Shown: positions 8,877 through 18,090, numbered from the stretch's first letter. The stretch is DNA of 30,543 nucleotides from Colwellia sp. (GCA_003521815.1 DPHE01000026.1:7434-37976); one strand, 5' to 3'. Program-made: numbers and translations. The notes: generated from the letters alone by a model not told the origin.

Positions 8877-9158
8877 TATTACTCCTGTTATGCTACTTAT
8901 ATACTCAAGCTCTCATCAATATGGATGAAACCCAATCTTGATATGAGTCGAGTGTAGTTAGCATGCGGTATTGCAGCACTAATTACAACTAAACTGTTGA
9001 CTTAACAGGCTAGAGCGGTAGACAAAATTCTGCTTTTAAATAGCTTTATTGCATAGTTATCTAAAGAATAGTGAACTTACTTAAATGAAGTAGTTTGAGT
9101 CTCAACTTAAAGCATGATTAAATAAGGTTATTATTGCCATTGTCGTTAAAAATTATTT

Positions 9159-10067
9159 ATGTTTAATTTTCTTCCAGCTAAACTCATTGGTTTTTTGTCA
9201 CTGACACTATATACCCTGAATACTATTTTTTGGTTACTGCCTATTTTAGTCTTTTCTTTGCTTAAGGCACTTATACCAATAAAGCGTTCTCAGAAAATCT
9301 TTAGTTATCTATTAGATTTAATGGCCACTAGCTGGGTTGCAATGAACACGCTCAATCAGAAGTTATTTACACAGTTTGAAATTCAGATCACAGGATTAGA
9401 AGCGTTAAATAGAAAAGATTGGTATTTAGTCTTAGCAAATCATCAAAGTTGGGTTGATATTGTGGTACTACAGCGTGCTTTACATGGTCAAATTCCATTT
9501 TTAAAATTTTTTTTAAAAATGGAGCTAATTTATATTCCTATTTTAGGTTTGGCTTGGTGGGCGTTAGATTTCCCTTTTATGAAACGTTATAGCCAATCAT
9601 TCTTAAAAAACAACCCTCATCTAAAAGGTAAAGATTTAGACACTACGCGTAAAGCCTGTGCTAAGTTTAAACATAAACCGGTCAGTGTAATGAGTTTTAT
9701 TGAAGGTACGCGTTATACCCAAGCAAAGTATGACAAGCAAAACTCACCATTTAATCATTTACTTAAACCTAAAGCGGGTGGTATCGCTTTTGTGCTTGAT
9801 GCAATGGGAGAAAATTTAAACACTATTGTGGATATCACCATACATTATCCTAATGGCATTCCAACGTTTGTTGATTTTCTATATGGTCGTGTTAAAACAG
9901 TGTATATGGAAGTACATACCACGGAAATTACAAAGGAATTAACAGGAGATTATTTTAACGATCGAAACTTTAAAATATATTTTCAAAAATGGTTAACACA
10001 ATTTTGGCATGATAAAGATGTTAGGCTCGATCGCATGATACAAAAATCAACTGACAAAGAAAGTTAA
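9159..10067 (+). CDS. yihG: YihG-type lysophospholipid acyltransferase
   Basis: This 302-residue membrane acyltransferase of the PlsC/LPLAT superfamily has a hydrophobic N-terminus (about residues 8-38). The catalytic HX4D box is NHQSWVD at residues 94-100, followed by FPFMKRYS (138-145) and the substrate-binding FIEGTRYT (180-187). The pattern fits E. coli YihG, a second 1-acylglycerol-3-phosphate acyltransferase beside PlsC, which makes phosphatidic acid at the inner membrane. No strong Shine-Dalgarno precedes the ATG. It is followed at 11 bases by a ybdG-like gene, so they are probably one operon with a membrane theme. Confidence 0.85.
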   Translation: MFNFLPAKLIGFLSLTLYTLNTIFWLLPILVFSLLKALIPIKRSQKIFSYLLDLMATSWVAMNTLNQKLFTQFEIQITGLEALNRKDWYLVLANHQSWVDIVVLQRALHGQIPFLKFFLKMELIYIPILGLAWWALDFPFMKRYSQSFLKNNPHLKGKDLDTTRKACAKFKHKPVSVMSFIEGTRYTQAKYDKQNSPFNHLLKPKAGGIAFVLDAMGENLNTIVDITIHYPNGIPTFVDFLYGRVKTVYMEVHTTEITKELTGDYFNDRNFKIYFQKWLTQFWHDKDVRLDRMIQKSTDKES

Positions 10068-10078
10068 AAGGACAGTAA

Positions 10079-11341
10079 ATGAATGAGCTAATAAAAACAT
10101 GGTTGTTAGATCAGGGCATAAATTCTAGTTATATTGAAACAAGTGCTATGAGTATTGGTTTATTCCTCATCTTGTTTATTTCAGCCATTAGTTATTATTT
10201 AGCTAAAAACTACCTACTTAAGGTTGTGACCAAACTTATATTAAAAACCAAAAACACATGGGATAATGCCTTAATTGAATATAAAGTATTAAGTCGATTA
10301 ACGTTATTACTACCCTTTATCCTAGTCTTATTTTTAACTCCATTAGTTTTACCTCCGGGTGTTTTACTCGCTAGTATGCTAGTTCTTGTTACTAAGGTAT
10401 TATTAGCTTTTCAAATAGCGCAATCTATTAGTGCTGTACTTAATGTGAGCCAGAGTGTTTACCGTGAAAGTGCCAAGCAGCGTTACCTTCCTCTAAACTC
10501 TATTATTCAAGTGATTAAGTTAGTTGTTTATTTAGTAACGGCTATTATTGTCGTTGCGCTTATCATTGACCGTTCTCCGGTATATTTACTCAGTGGTTTA
10601 GGGGCACTGACTGCTGTTTTATTGTTGATTTTTCAAGATACAATCAAAGGTTTAGTTGCTAGCATTCAAATTTCAGCTAACAAAATGGTCATTGCTGGAG
10701 ATTGGATTGAATTACCAAAGTATGGTGCTGATGGTGATGTAATTGAAATTGGCTTAAGTACTGTTAAGGTAGAAAATTTTGATAAAACTATTACCACAAT
10801 CCCTACTTATGCATTGATCAGTGATTCTTTTAAAAACTGGCGTAATATGTATCATACCGGAGCAAGACGCATTAAACGTACCTTAATTGTTGATATTGCC
10901 AGTATCGATTTTTATAGTTTGGAAAAAATAGACTTTTTAGTGAATACCAATTTATTAAAAAGCTATTTAACAGATAAAAAACTTCAACTTGCTGTAGATA
11001 ATGAATCACTTGATTCGAGTTTTGTTCAGGATGAAGCATTAACCAAAATTAATATGCGTCAATTGACAAATATTGGTACTTTTCGTGCGTATATTGAAAT
11101 GTATTTAAATCAAAATAATCATATACGTAATGATTTAACTTGCATGGTGCGACAATTACCGGCTACTGCGAGTGGCTTACCTTTAGAGATCTATTGTTTT
11201 GCCAATACAACAGATTGGATCGCATATGAAGCGATACAAGCAGATATATTTGATCATCTTTTTGCCATAGCCCCACACTTTGACATACGAGTATTTCAAC
11301 ACCCCAGTGGATTTGACTGGAAGCATTCAGTCTCTAGTTAA
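10079..11341 (+). CDS. ybdG: YbdG-type miniconductance mechanosensitive channel
   Basis: This 420-residue MscS-superfamily protein has several hydrophobic helices in the first 190 residues. The pore-lining and beta-domain region reads LLSGLGALTAVLLLIFQDTIKGL, then ISANKMVIAGDWIELPKYGADG and TVKVENFDKTITTIPTY. This matches E. coli YbdG (415 residues) along its whole length, including the C-terminal MRQLTNIGTFRAY and AIQADIFDHLFAIAPHF segments. YbdG contributes to miniconductance (MscM) activity under osmotic downshock. A clear AAAGGA lies about nine bases before the ATG. It follows yihG by 11 bases, so the two are likely cotranscribed. No terminator with a U tract was found after it. Confidence 0.9.
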   Translation: MNELIKTWLLDQGINSSYIETSAMSIGLFLILFISAISYYLAKNYLLKVVTKLILKTKNTWDNALIEYKVLSRLTLLLPFILVLFLTPLVLPPGVLLASMLVLVTKVLLAFQIAQSISAVLNVSQSVYRESAKQRYLPLNSIIQVIKLVVYLVTAIIVVALIIDRSPVYLLSGLGALTAVLLLIFQDTIKGLVASIQISANKMVIAGDWIELPKYGADGDVIEIGLSTVKVENFDKTITTIPTYALISDSFKNWRNMYHTGARRIKRTLIVDIASIDFYSLEKIDFLVNTNLLKSYLTDKKLQLAVDNESLDSSFVQDEALTKINMRQLTNIGTFRAYIEMYLNQNNHIRNDLTCMVRQLPATASGLPLEIYCFANTTDWIAYEAIQADIFDHLFAIAPHFDIRVFQHPSGFDWKHSVSS

Positions 11342-11454
11342 CCGCTATGAGTAACGTAATTCACTTATATCTTTTACGACAATGTATCGGTATAGAAAGA
11401 TGATTGCGCATAATGCTTTATTTTGAGTTGCAGCACTGGCTGATAAGTGTTTTA

Positions 11455-11772
11455 TCAAACATAACGTTCGTTATTTTGAGTTAGTAAATTAAATAAAGCG
11501 GGTGTTTCAGCTAAACTGTGAGGGTCTTGAGTATCAAACCAACATGACTGGCTGTAGTAATCAAAGTTTATAATAAACTCTGTTTCTAGCCAGTGAAAAC
11601 GAATGTTTTCTAGGTCAGCGCCAATAATAATTTCTTTAATACATAAATTTGAAACATTATGGAACAACAATTGACGTAGTGTAGTTATATCCTCTTGAAA
11701 CCAAGGTTGATCAAAAAGTACTGTGATGCGATTATTAACTAGGTTAATTGATTGTATTGTTATAGTAGGCAT
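11455..11772 (-). CDS. Small conserved protein, possibly DUF3630
   Basis: This 105-residue protein has no signal peptide or membrane segment. It looks like a compact alpha/beta domain: an N-terminal strand pair (ITIQSINLVNNRITVLFD), a helix over EDITTLRQLLFH, strands IKEIIIGADLENIRFHWLETEFIINFDYYSQSCWF, and a closing helix. The aromatic YYSQSCWF segment recalls the small gammaproteobacterial DUF3630 proteins, but that assignment is from memory of the family and is weak. It stands alone, downstream of ybdG on the opposite strand and divergent from cytochrome c553. The function is unknown. Confidence 0.6.
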   Translation of the reverse strand: MPTITIQSINLVNNRITVLFDQPWFQEDITTLRQLLFHNVSNLCIKEIIIGADLENIRFHWLETEFIINFDYYSQSCWFDTQDPHSLAETPALFNLLTQNNERYV

Positions 11773-11978
11773 TTATATTCCAATATTTAGAAAGGTTAGT
11801 TTAAATAGTGTCAAGTTATTAAAAATAGACAATATATCAAAGCTAAATGTTCAATATTTGATCTTAATTATTGTATTAAATCAAAAAAACCACGACAGCA
11901 GAAATTATTTTATTTATACTGGATGTTAGTGTATTTAACAATGAATAGTTCTGATAGACAAAGAGAGAGACAAATACT

Positions 11979-12278
11979 ATGAAAAAACTTACTCTTGCAG
12001 TTGCTGCAACCGTATTGATGGCATCTCCTGTTTTCGCTGGAGATGCTGCTGCTGGTAAAGGAAAGTCAATGATGTGTGGTGCATGTCACGGCGCGGCAGG
12101 TATTTCTGCTATTCCAAGTTACCCTAATCTTGCAGGTCAAAAAGAAGCTTACCTTGTCAAGCAACTCAAAGATTTTAAATCAGGCATGCGTAATAATGCC
12201 ACTATGAAAGGTATGGTTGCTAGCTTAAGTGACACTGATATGGCTGATTTAGCTGCTTATTACGCTAATTTAAAGTAA
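11979..12278 (+). CDS. Cytochrome c553 (class I, periplasmic)
   Basis: A 99-residue precursor with signal peptide MKKLTLAVAATVLMASPVFA, probably cleaved after Ala20. The single heme-binding motif CGACH is at residues 33-37. NLAGQ and a probable axial Met in the RNNATMKGM segment (residue 76 or 79) follow, and the end DTDMADLAAYYANLK is the typical last helix. This is a small soluble electron carrier of the c553/c5-like family, matured in the periplasm by the Ccm system and likely delivering electrons to a terminal oxidase or peroxidase. The Shine-Dalgarno is the purine-rich AGAGAGAG stretch. It ends at a strong bidirectional terminator shared with recQ. Confidence 0.92.
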   Translation: MKKLTLAVAATVLMASPVFAGDAAAGKGKSMMCGACHGAAGISAIPSYPNLAGQKEAYLVKQLKDFKSGMRNNATMKGMVASLSDTDMADLAAYYANLK

Positions 12279-12315
12279 TAGCTGACATAATTTACTAGTT
12301 ATTAGTAATGAATTT

Positions 12316-12340
12316 AAAAAGCGCCATTTGGCGCTTTTTT
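12316..12340. terminator. Bidirectional terminator between cytochrome c553 and recQ
   Basis: AAAAAGCGCC (12316-12325) and GGCGCTTTTT (12330-12339) form a perfect stem with a four-base loop. A runs and T runs on both sides suit both strands. The recQ stop codon (12339-12341) lies in the right arm. Confidence 0.9.
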
Positions 12341-14180
12341 AGTTTTTAATATGTTGTTTTATTAGCTGTAAAAAAGGTTGTCCATAACGGGATAGCTTTA
12401 CATCGCCAATACCACTAATAGCTAACATTTGCTGTGAAGTTTGTGGTAATACTCGAGCTAGCTCTGAGAGAGTCGCATCATTAAAAACAATAAATGGCGC
12501 AATATCTTCACCATCGGCAATACTTTTACGCAGTTCTCTTAATTTGGCAAATAAAACCCTGTCGTAGGTTTTTTGCTGGTTTTTATTTTGCCAATAACTG
12601 GCTTTTTGTAAGCGCGGGCTAGCTAACATTAAAGGCTCTGTGGCTGTAAGTACACTTATAGAAGCCGTTGTTAAACAAAGAGTTGATTGCTGTTCAATAT
12701 CTTGTTGTAAGTAGCCTAAATGAATGAGTTGTCCTATGATAGCAAACCAATACCCAGGCGTTTTGCCACTACCAATACCAAATGTAGATACCTTATCATG
12801 ATCTTGTTGAGACACTTTAGCCGTCTTCTCACCACGTAAAACATCAATCACATGGTTAATATCACCTTGTTGTTTAATACGAAAAACGCAAGATAACACT
12901 TTTTGTGCCGCTTCTGTTGCATCAAATTGGCTGGGAGGATCTAAGCAAATATCGCAGTTACCGCAGCGTTGTTCAGTATATTCTGCAAAATAGTTCAGTA
13001 CGACTTGTCGTCGACAGGTCTGGGCATCTATAAAAGCACTCATCGCAGCAAACCGTTGCATTTCAACGTTTACTCGTTGTGGGTTATCCCCTTCGCTTAT
13101 ACGTTTTTTAATGCGCTCAACATCTTTATCAGCAACTAAAAATAAAGCTTCAGCAGGTAAGCCGTCACGACCCGCTCTGCCTATTTCTTGATAATAAGAC
13201 TCTAATGTTCTAGGCGGTTCAAAGTGGATGACATAGCGAACATTAGGCTTGTTAATTCCTAACCCAAAAGCTACGGTAGCGATGACAATTTGAACATTAT
13301 CTTTGGTAAAGCCTTCTTGCACGATAGCGCGAATATCATTTTCTAAACCAGCATGATAAGCCGCGCAGTTAATGCCGCAAGCGGCTAGATATTTGGTCAG
13401 TTTTTCTACTTGCCAACGACTATTACAATAAATAATGCCAGAATCATCACCTTGTTTGCGCACGTAACCTAAGACTTGCTTCTCCCCGTCGTATTTTGGA
13501 GCCAAGGTAAAGCGTATATTAGCCCTATCAAAGCTATCTAATTGAATATAAGGGTTGTTAAGTGCTAATTGAGTAAGAATGTCTTTGCGTGTTGTTACAT
13601 CGGCTGTAGCGGTTAATGCCATCACCGGTACTTGCGGAAAATACTGCTTTAAATAGTGTAATTGAGTATAAGCTGGACGGAAGTCATGACCCCACTGAGA
13701 GATACAATGCGCTTCATCTATAGCAAATAAACTTAAAGATAGTTCGCTTAAACTTTGTAAAAAATAATGATTAGTTAAACGCTCTGGAGCGACATACAAT
13801 AGTTTAATTTCGCCCTGTGATAGCTTAGTAAAAATATCTTTAATAGTCTCAGCGTCTAAAGATGAATTGATAAATGCAGCGGAAATACCCTGGCGGGTTA
13901 AACTATCAACTTGATCTTTCATTAAAGAAATGAGTGGTGATACCACAATAGTAATACCTGGCAGCAGTACTGCAGGTAATTGATAACATAAAGATTTTCC
14001 TCCACCAGTGGGCATTAACACCAAAGAGTCTCCTCCTTGCATTACGTTTGTTATGATCTCAATCTGACCAGAGCGGAAGCTGTCATAACCAAAATAATGC
14101 TTTAAAGTGTCAAGCAATAAGGCTTTATTATCATTCGGGGTTAAAGTGGTTGTAGCTGAATTCAACAGGTTTATCTTCAA
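12339..14180 (-). CDS. recQ: ATP-dependent DNA helicase RecQ
   Basis: RecQ is a 3'-5' SF2 helicase acting at recombination intermediates and stalled forks. The 613 residues match E. coli (609). It has a helicase core with Walker A TGGGKS (58-63) and the DEAH box at 155-158 followed by the RecQ aromatic loop CISQWGHDFRPAY. Motif VI is QEIGRAGRDG (331-340). The RQC zinc site is formed by Cys389, Cys406, Cys409 and Cys412. A C-terminal HRDC domain (about 530-605; FAKLRELRKSIAD, GIGDVKLSRYG) follows. It is divergent from yigI with a 118-base gap; E. coli also has yigI near recQ (yigI-pldA-recQ). Confidence 0.98.
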   Translation of the reverse strand: MKINLLNSATTTLTPNDNKALLLDTLKHYFGYDSFRSGQIEIITNVMQGGDSLVLMPTGGGKSLCYQLPAVLLPGITIVVSPLISLMKDQVDSLTRQGISAAFINSSLDAETIKDIFTKLSQGEIKLLYVAPERLTNHYFLQSLSELSLSLFAIDEAHCISQWGHDFRPAYTQLHYLKQYFPQVPVMALTATADVTTRKDILTQLALNNPYIQLDSFDRANIRFTLAPKYDGEKQVLGYVRKQGDDSGIIYCNSRWQVEKLTKYLAACGINCAAYHAGLENDIRAIVQEGFTKDNVQIVIATVAFGLGINKPNVRYVIHFEPPRTLESYYQEIGRAGRDGLPAEALFLVADKDVERIKKRISEGDNPQRVNVEMQRFAAMSAFIDAQTCRRQVVLNYFAEYTEQRCGNCDICLDPPSQFDATEAAQKVLSCVFRIKQQGDINHVIDVLRGEKTAKVSQQDHDKVSTFGIGSGKTPGYWFAIIGQLIHLGYLQQDIEQQSTLCLTTASISVLTATEPLMLASPRLQKASYWQNKNQQKTYDRVLFAKLRELRKSIADGEDIAPFIVFNDATLSELARVLPQTSQQMLAISGIGDVKLSRYGQPFLQLIKQHIKN

Positions 14181-14298
14181 TCAGTTATCAAAATGTTATT
14201 TTACCTTAGACTTGCCACTAGCGTGATGATTTTTTTATTCTATTTGACCTGAATAATGCTACTGTAGAATAATTACATATCAGACCAGAGATAGTTGA

Positions 14299-14754
14299 AT
14301 GAATAAAGAAGCCATGTTTCAGCAAGTGATCAATCATTGGAATAATAATATGCCATTTAATGAGTTGCTTGGATTTAAAATAACAAAATTTAATCCTCAA
14401 AAATCAGAGGTGAGATTTGATTGGCAAGATAAACTTATAGGTAATCCGACACAAAAAATTTTGCATGGGGGGGTTACTGCTTCTGCTCTTGATTTAGCCG
14501 GAGGAGCCGTTGCCGCTGCAAATATTATTGAGCAGTTAACAGATATGACTCCAGAGACACTACAGCGAAGTTTGAGTAAACTTAGCACTATTGATTTACG
14601 TACCGACTATTTGCGTCCCGGTAGAGGTGAAGAATTTATCGTAACCGCACACATTATTCGTAGTGGCAGTAAAGTGGCAGTTGCTCGGATGGAAATGCAT
14701 AATGAGCTTGGTGAGCATATTGCGTTTGGTACAGGTACTTATATGGTAGGTTAG
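14299..14754 (+). CDS. yigI: Acyl-CoA thioesterase YigI (hotdog fold)
   Basis: This 151-residue hotdog-fold protein of the PaaI/YigI group matches E. coli YigI (155) closely: MPFNELLGF near the front, ILHGGVTASALDLAGG at residues 54-69, STIDLRTDYLRPGRGEEF and the very end GTYMVG. The HGG motif (56-58) and acidic Asp65 are the expected active-site elements. E. coli YigI hydrolyses medium- and long-chain acyl-CoAs. It lies between recQ and the bktB-like thiolase, a context that suits acyl-CoA metabolism, though it is transcribed alone. It ends at a perfect hairpin terminator. Confidence 0.92.
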   Translation: MNKEAMFQQVINHWNNNMPFNELLGFKITKFNPQKSEVRFDWQDKLIGNPTQKILHGGVTASALDLAGGAVAAANIIEQLTDMTPETLQRSLSKLSTIDLRTDYLRPGRGEEFIVTAHIIRSGSKVAVARMEMHNELGEHIAFGTGTYMVG

Positions 14755-14763
14755 TGTTAAATA

Positions 14764-14791
14764 AAAAAGCGATCTAATAAGATCGCTTTTT
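14764..14791. terminator. Terminator between yigI and the bktB-like gene
   Basis: AAAAAGCGATCT (14764-14775) and AGATCGCTTTTT (14780-14791) form a perfect 12-base stem with loop AATA. It serves yigI and, being symmetric, may also end the convergent thiolase transcript. Confidence 0.9.
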
Positions 14792-14844
14792 CGGTTTTAT
14801 CTAAAATCACATAAAAAGTAATTTTAATAGGTATTTATTATCGT

Positions 14845-16029
14845 TTATACACGCTCAATTAAAGCAGCGATACCTTGACCGCCACCAATACACATAGTAA
14901 TAACAGCGTATTTACCCTGAACACGTTGTAGTTCATGAATTGCTTTAACAGTAATTAAAGCACCTGTTGCGCCAATTGGGTGACCTAAAGAAATGCCTGA
15001 ACCATTAGAGTTAACTTTTTCCATATCTAATTCTAGATCGCGACAAACAGCTAATGCTTGAGAGGCGAAAGCTTCATTAACTTCCCATACGTCGATGTCA
15101 TCTTTATTAATACCTGTTTTTTCAAGTAATTTATGTACAGCAGGTGTAGGTCCGATACCCATAATTTCTGGTGCAACACCAGCAAAAGAATAACCGACTA
15201 ATTTAGCAATAGGCTTTAATCCATTTGCTTTGGCATACTCACTATCGGCCATAACAACCATAGCGGCAGCATCATTGATACCTGAAGCGTTACCAGCAGT
15301 TACTGAACCATCTTTTTTAAATGCTGGGCGAAGTTTTGCCATATCAGCACTAGTACAATCAAAACGCACATGTTCGTCGGTAGTGTACTGAACTACGCCT
15401 TTACGAGATTTTAACTCTACTGGTACGATTTGATCAGTGAAACGACCTTCTTCAGTTGCACGCTGTGCTCTATTGTGTGACTCTACAGCGGCTTCATCTT
15501 GTTCTTCGCGAGTTATTCCCCATTTTTCTGCAACATTTTCTGCAGTAATACCCATATGAGTATTAGTAATTGGACATGTTAACGCGCCAACCATAGGGTC
15601 AACGAGCTGTGTATCACCCATTTTGCTACCAAAACGTGCTGTTGGACTCCAATAAGGAGCACGTGTCATCGATTCAGCACCACCCGCTACTACTAAGTCA
15701 CAATCGTCAAGTAACACTAACTGTGCTGCAGAAATAATGGCTTGTAAGCCTGAACCACATAAACGGTTTACTGTTAAAGCCGGAGTTGACTCTGGTAATC
15801 CTCCATTTAAAGCAGCAGCTCTACTCATATACATATCACGACGGTCAGTATGAACTACGTTACCAACAACACAATGGTCAAAATCTTCACTATTTGCACC
15901 CGAGCGTTTAACCGCTTCTGCAACTATTTGACCAGCAAGATCTGTTGGTGCAATTCCTTTTAATGAACCACCAAAATCTGCAATTGCAGAGCGTACACCA
16001 CTTAAAAATACAACTTCACGTTTTGACAT
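14845..16029 (-). CDS. bktB: Beta-ketothiolase, BktB-like acetyl-CoA C-acyltransferase
   Basis: This 394-residue thiolase has nucleophile Cys91 in NRLCGSGLQA, His350 in GHPIGATGAL and acid/base Cys380 in TMCIGGGQG. It follows the BktB pattern of Cupriavidus closely (DRRDMYMSRAAALNGG, LTVNRLCGSGLQAIISAAQ, NSNGSGISLGHPIGATGALITVKA, ELQRVQGKYAVITMCIGGGQGIAA). That enzyme condenses or cleaves C4-C6 beta-ketoacyl-CoAs, for example 3-ketovaleryl-CoA. Direction and chain length here are inferred. It lies downstream of a second thiolase but is separated by 237 bases and a terminator, so it is its own unit. No phaB, phaC or fad gene is adjacent. Confidence 0.88.
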   Translation of the reverse strand: MSKREVVFLSGVRSAIADFGGSLKGIAPTDLAGQIVAEAVKRSGANSEDFDHCVVGNVVHTDRRDMYMSRAAALNGGLPESTPALTVNRLCGSGLQAIISAAQLVLLDDCDLVVAGGAESMTRAPYWSPTARFGSKMGDTQLVDPMVGALTCPITNTHMGITAENVAEKWGITREEQDEAAVESHNRAQRATEEGRFTDQIVPVELKSRKGVVQYTTDEHVRFDCTSADMAKLRPAFKKDGSVTAGNASGINDAAAMVVMADSEYAKANGLKPIAKLVGYSFAGVAPEIMGIGPTPAVHKLLEKTGINKDDIDVWEVNEAFASQALAVCRDLELDMEKVNSNGSGISLGHPIGATGALITVKAIHELQRVQGKYAVITMCIGGGQGIAALIERV

Positions 16030-16214
16030 ATTTATCTTCCATTTTAGTTTTTCTTAACTTCAGTTAAGCTTAGGGTTGCTATCATTTATCTCAATACCAA
16101 CCATATGCCCCTCAAATTAAATTTGATATGCCGCTTTAGTCTATAGCTCCCCTCAAATAAAAGTCTCAGTCAGCTATTAATGTTGGAGTAAAATGCAATT
16201 TTGATGATACAAAA

Positions 16215-16242
16215 AAGGCCAATCTAGTGAAAGATTGGCCTT
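16215..16242 (-). terminator. Terminator of the phaA-like thiolase
   Basis: AAGGCCAATCT (16215-16225) pairs with AGATTGGCCTT (16232-16242), with a 6-base loop. Read on the minus strand the stem ends in a run of six T, 25 bases after the thiolase stop. Confidence 0.88.
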
Positions 16243-16266
16243 GAGAATATACTGAGATATCAAAAC

Positions 16267-17445
16267 TTAACGTTCTACCGCTAAAGCAACACCCATACCA
16301 CCACCAATACACAAAGTAGCGATACCTTTTTTAGCATCACGTTTAATCATTTCGTGAACTAAAGTCACAAGAACACGTGCACCAGATGCGCCAATTGGAT
16401 GACCAAGTGCAATTGCGCCACCATTAACATTTACTTTGCTTGTATCCCAACCTAAATCGCGATTCACTGAAATTGCTTGTGCTGCAAAGGCTTCATTTGC
16501 TTCAATTAAGTCAAGATCATCAACTGTCCAGCCTGCTTTTTTTAGGCAACGTTGAACAGCAGGAATAGGACCTGTGCCCATAATAGAAGGATCTACACCA
16601 GAATTAGCATAAGCTTTGATTTTTACTAGAACTTCAAGACCAAGTTCAGCTGCTTTAGCTGCACTCATCATGATTACACCAGCAGCACCATCATTAATAC
16701 CAGATGAAGTACCCGCAGTTACCGTTCCATCTCTTTTAAATGCCGGACGAAGTTTTGCTAAGCCTTCAGCGGTAACACCATACTTAGGGAATTCATCTGT
16801 ATCGAAAACAACATCGTCACCACGACGTTGTGGAATAACAACTGGGATGATTTCATCATTAAAACGTCCAGATTTTTGAGCCGCTTCTGCTTTATTTTGT
16901 GAAGCCGCAGCAAATGCATCTTGTTCTTCACGAGAAATATCATATTTAGCCGCAATATTCTCAGTGGTTATGCCCATGTGGTAGCCTTCGAATGCATCGG
17001 TAAGACCATCGCTAAGCATAGTGTCTACCGCTTTCCAGTCACCCATTTTTACGCCATTGCGACTGCCAGGTAAAACGTGAGCTGATTGACTCATGCTTTC
17101 TTGACCACCGGCAATAACGATATCAGCGTCACCACATGCAATTGATTGGGCTGCTAAATGAAGAGCTTTTAAACCAGAACCACACACTTTACTAATACCC
17201 ATTGCTGGTGTTGTATGAGGTAAACCAGCATTAACTGAGGCTTTACGTGCTGGGTTTTGTCCCATACCGGCGGTTAATACTTGACCTAAAATCACTTCAT
17301 CAACTTGCTCTGGCGCAACGCCAGTTTTTGCTAACAAGCCTTTAATAACGGTTGTACCAAGAACATCTGCAGGTACTTTCGCTAAAGAACCACTGAAATT
17401 ACCAATTGCCGTTCTTCCGGCTGCGACGATTACTACATCTTCCAT
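16267..17445 (-). CDS. phaA: Acetyl-CoA C-acetyltransferase (biosynthetic thiolase)
   Basis: This 392-residue tetrameric-type thiolase condenses two acetyl-CoA to acetoacetyl-CoA or does the reverse. Nucleophile Cys88 is in ISKVCGSGLKAL, His349 in GHPIGASGAR and Cys379 in LCIGGGMGVAL. Other landmarks are the front VIVAAGRTAIGNFSGSLA and GGQESMSQSAHVLPGSR. The PhaA/AtoB/YqeF type is clear, but the physiological role (acetoacetate use, leucine or ketone metabolism, PHB) cannot be read from the sequence. It is the first of two co-directional thiolases, separated by its own terminator. The long upstream gap holds the promoter; a possible fatty-acid regulator half-site near 17628 was too weak to call. 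Confidence 0.9.
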   Translation of the reverse strand: MEDVVIVAAGRTAIGNFSGSLAKVPADVLGTTVIKGLLAKTGVAPEQVDEVILGQVLTAGMGQNPARKASVNAGLPHTTPAMGISKVCGSGLKALHLAAQSIACGDADIVIAGGQESMSQSAHVLPGSRNGVKMGDWKAVDTMLSDGLTDAFEGYHMGITTENIAAKYDISREEQDAFAAASQNKAEAAQKSGRFNDEIIPVVIPQRRGDDVVFDTDEFPKYGVTAEGLAKLRPAFKRDGTVTAGTSSGINDGAAGVIMMSAAKAAELGLEVLVKIKAYANSGVDPSIMGTGPIPAVQRCLKKAGWTVDDLDLIEANEAFAAQAISVNRDLGWDTSKVNVNGGAIALGHPIGASGARVLVTLVHEMIKRDAKKGIATLCIGGGMGVALAVER

Positions 17446-17878
17446 ATATTTACCTCAATCGTTTTGGGCGCAAAATTGCACTGTCTTATCGTGTGTAGAT
17501 AACTTAACATGCTTAAAATAAATCTACGAGTTTTGTAACGTTTAATAATAAAAAACTTATCAGGCCAAATTTATATGACAGGCGCGTTGTGTAACGAGGT
17601 CGCTTTGCACGTATAAAAGTGACGGAGACTGGTATGAGCAACATTTGAATAACCAACAATTTATTCGTTTTTCATATTTAATTTTTCACTCCGGTGCACC
17701 TAGTATAGTACGTCGTAAGTTATTTTAAAACTGCCTTTATGGAACAAATTTAGGGATTTCAAGTTCACCAGCGGTTAATGTTACTATTTTTCTGTTAAAA
17801 CATGTGGTCCGGTCCTAATAAATGACACTTTTGATCTATAATTTCTATAAAAGCAGGGTCTATTAAATATTTTTATAC

Positions 17879-17922
17879 AACATTAACCCGTTAAAGGTAA
17901 TGAGGCATGGGTTAATGTTTTT
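17879..17922 (+). terminator. Hairpin with T run, orphan terminator candidate
   Basis: AACATTAACCC (17879-17889) and GGGTTAATGTT (17909-17919) are perfectly complementary with a 19-base loop, and Ts continue to 17922. No gene ends before it on the plus strand, so if it is a terminator it ends a short noncoding transcript. The stem is AT-rich and the loop long, which weakens the call. Confidence 0.4.
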
Positions 17923-18059
17923 GACTTGCCATGTACTCTCTGTTTCATGTCAGATACTCAAACGCTTATGGCCGATAAAGTCATAACCCGTAGGTATCTG
18001 TATATACGGGTATAAATACTCAGATAAATCATGTTATTAAACTCACTTGAGTGTAAGCT

Positions 18060-18090
<31 letters not shown>

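Noticed and set aside
8881..9158. Imperfect CTCAT..ATGAG and CTGTT..AACAG inverted repeats between proB and yihG
   Set aside because: Arms are only five bases and neither matches a known operator nor has a T run.
11443..11459. TGATAA/TTATCA hairpin after ybdG
   Set aside because: Short AT-rich stem without a T run on either strand; not enough for a terminator call.
11858..11871. FNR-like TTGAT-CTTA-ATTAT before cytochrome c553
   Set aside because: Only 8 of 10 positions match and there is no -10 at the spacing required; likely chance in AT-rich DNA.
11723..11929. 68-residue plus-strand frame overlapping the start of the 11455-11772 gene
   Set aside because: It mixes the antisense of a better gene with AT-rich spacer, has no ribosome site and no recognisable domain.
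17628..17642. FadR-like CTGGTATGAGCAA half-site upstream of the phaA-like gene
   Set aside because: Only one half resembles the FadR consensus and the position is about 190 bases from the start codon.
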